5,656 bases of DNA from Ga0077527 sp038144955. Its GTDB lineage: Bacteria; Pseudomonadota; Gammaproteobacteria; Burkholderiales; SG8-41. This document shows, in pieces, positions 5,406-5,656 of this stretch. The stretch spans positions 1 through 5,656 of the forward strand of contig JAYQOT010000088.1 in assembly GCA_038144955.1 (NCBI GenBank), read 5' to 3'. The notes beneath the pieces were generated by a model. The model had not been told where the DNA came from, ran no database searches, and worked only from the letters and a program-made list of their open reading frames with translations. The position numbers and the translations under genes are program-made. Every line of letters begins with the position of its first letter. Position 1 is the first letter of the stretch.

Positions 5406-5424
5406 ACATCCGGCCACCGGATGT
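5406..5424. promoter_or_regulatory. Perfect 8-bp dyad, candidate operator of the MBL-fold gene
   Basis: ACATCCGG, CCA, CCGGATGT: 8-bp arms match perfectly around three bases, 57-75 nt upstream of the MBL-fold start. A compact 19-bp dyad in a divergent promoter region is typical of an operator for a dimeric regulator. It could also form a small RNA hairpin. No -35/-10 pair close to it convinced me. Confidence 0.45.
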
Positions 5425-5548
5425 CGCCCGGTCAGTTAAAAGCAAACAGGGGATCGGCGTTCTCCGGGGGGGTCGATCGCATCGGCAATTTCCCTCCAGC
5501 TGACAGCGTCGTGCTGCCGATTGAATCCGTCATCCGGACGCTGGCGCC

Positions 5549-5562
5549 GCAGCGTTCGCTGC
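5549..5562. repeat. Short dyad upstream of the TrmO-like gene
   Basis: GCAGCG, TT, CGCTGC: perfect 6-bp arms with a two-base centre, 44 nt before the ATG at 5606. GC-rich dyads of this size occur by chance in such DNA, so any operator role is speculative. Confidence 0.3.
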
Positions 5563-5605
5563 ACGGGCTACCATATCCGCACAGTCATCGGCAGGGCCCA
5601 CTCTC

Positions 5606-5656
5606 ATGGCGCAGTTCCAACCCGTAGGCATAGTCCGCAGCGATCGCACCGAGATG
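5606..5656 (+). CDS. Probable TrmO/TsaA-like (UPF0066) protein, 5' end only
   Basis: Seventeen in-frame codons reach the right edge, reading MAQFQPVGIVRSDRTEM. The F-x-P-[IV]-G-[IV]-[IV]-R-S pattern is the characteristic opening strand of TsaA/TrmO proteins, which in E. coli use S-adenosylmethionine to N6-methylate t6A37 in tRNA; many bacterial relatives have other or unknown roles. A GGCAGGG nine bases before the ATG is a plausible ribosome binding site. It is divergent from the MBL-fold gene across 256 bp. So little is visible that the identification rests on this motif alone. Confidence 0.55.
   Translation, partial: MAQFQPVGIVRSDRTEM

Noticed and set aside
4678..5406. Open frame of 242 codons on the plus strand
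   Set aside because: Antisense to the MBL-fold gene, which carries an intact H-x-H-x-D-H motif and a good ribosome binding site.
5382..5627. Plus-strand open frame in the divergent region
   Set aside because: It overlaps the start of the TrmO-like gene in another frame, shows no recognisable protein features, and covers the dyads and likely promoters.

Overview
The window looks like a chromosomal segment of a moderately GC-rich proteobacterium, most likely a betaproteobacterium (Burkholderiales-like). The best lineage clue is the left edge, which encodes the start of a Bug/TctC-family periplasmic solute-binding protein, a family greatly expanded in that group. Shine-Dalgarno sites are clear at several starts. 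The taxonomic call is an inference from few genes.

Layout: (1) 1-161, minus strand, 5' end of a Bug-family binding protein. (2) 162-576, a 415-nt divergent intergenic region with a candidate promoter, an 11-bp tandem direct repeat and small dyads. (3) 577-3294, a plus-strand cluster: a STAS-domain anti-sigma-factor antagonist; a 575-aa protein joining an RsbW-like serine kinase, a cyclic-nucleotide-binding-like domain and a SpoIIE-type PP2C phosphatase; then a tandem YciI-like protein. (4) 3351-5349, a minus-strand pair: a COG1237-type metallo-beta-lactamase-fold protein followed by an unrecognised 324-aa protein built from two copies of one ~155-residue unit. (5) 5350-5605, a divergent intergenic region with a perfect 8-bp dyad. 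(6) 5606-5656, the first 17 codons of a probable TrmO/TsaA-like protein.

The centre of interest is the partner-switching pair at 577-2649. The STAS protein keeps the phosphorylatable serine (Ser56). The next gene begins on the base after its stop codon and carries both the kinase expected to phosphorylate that serine and the phosphatase expected to reverse it, so the module looks self-contained. The layout resembles Vibrio fischeri SypE (kinase-receiver-PP2C), but the central receiver is replaced by a CRP-fold sensor domain whose usual phosphate-binding arginine is a serine. No sigma factor or other obvious output protein lies in the window, so the target is unknown.
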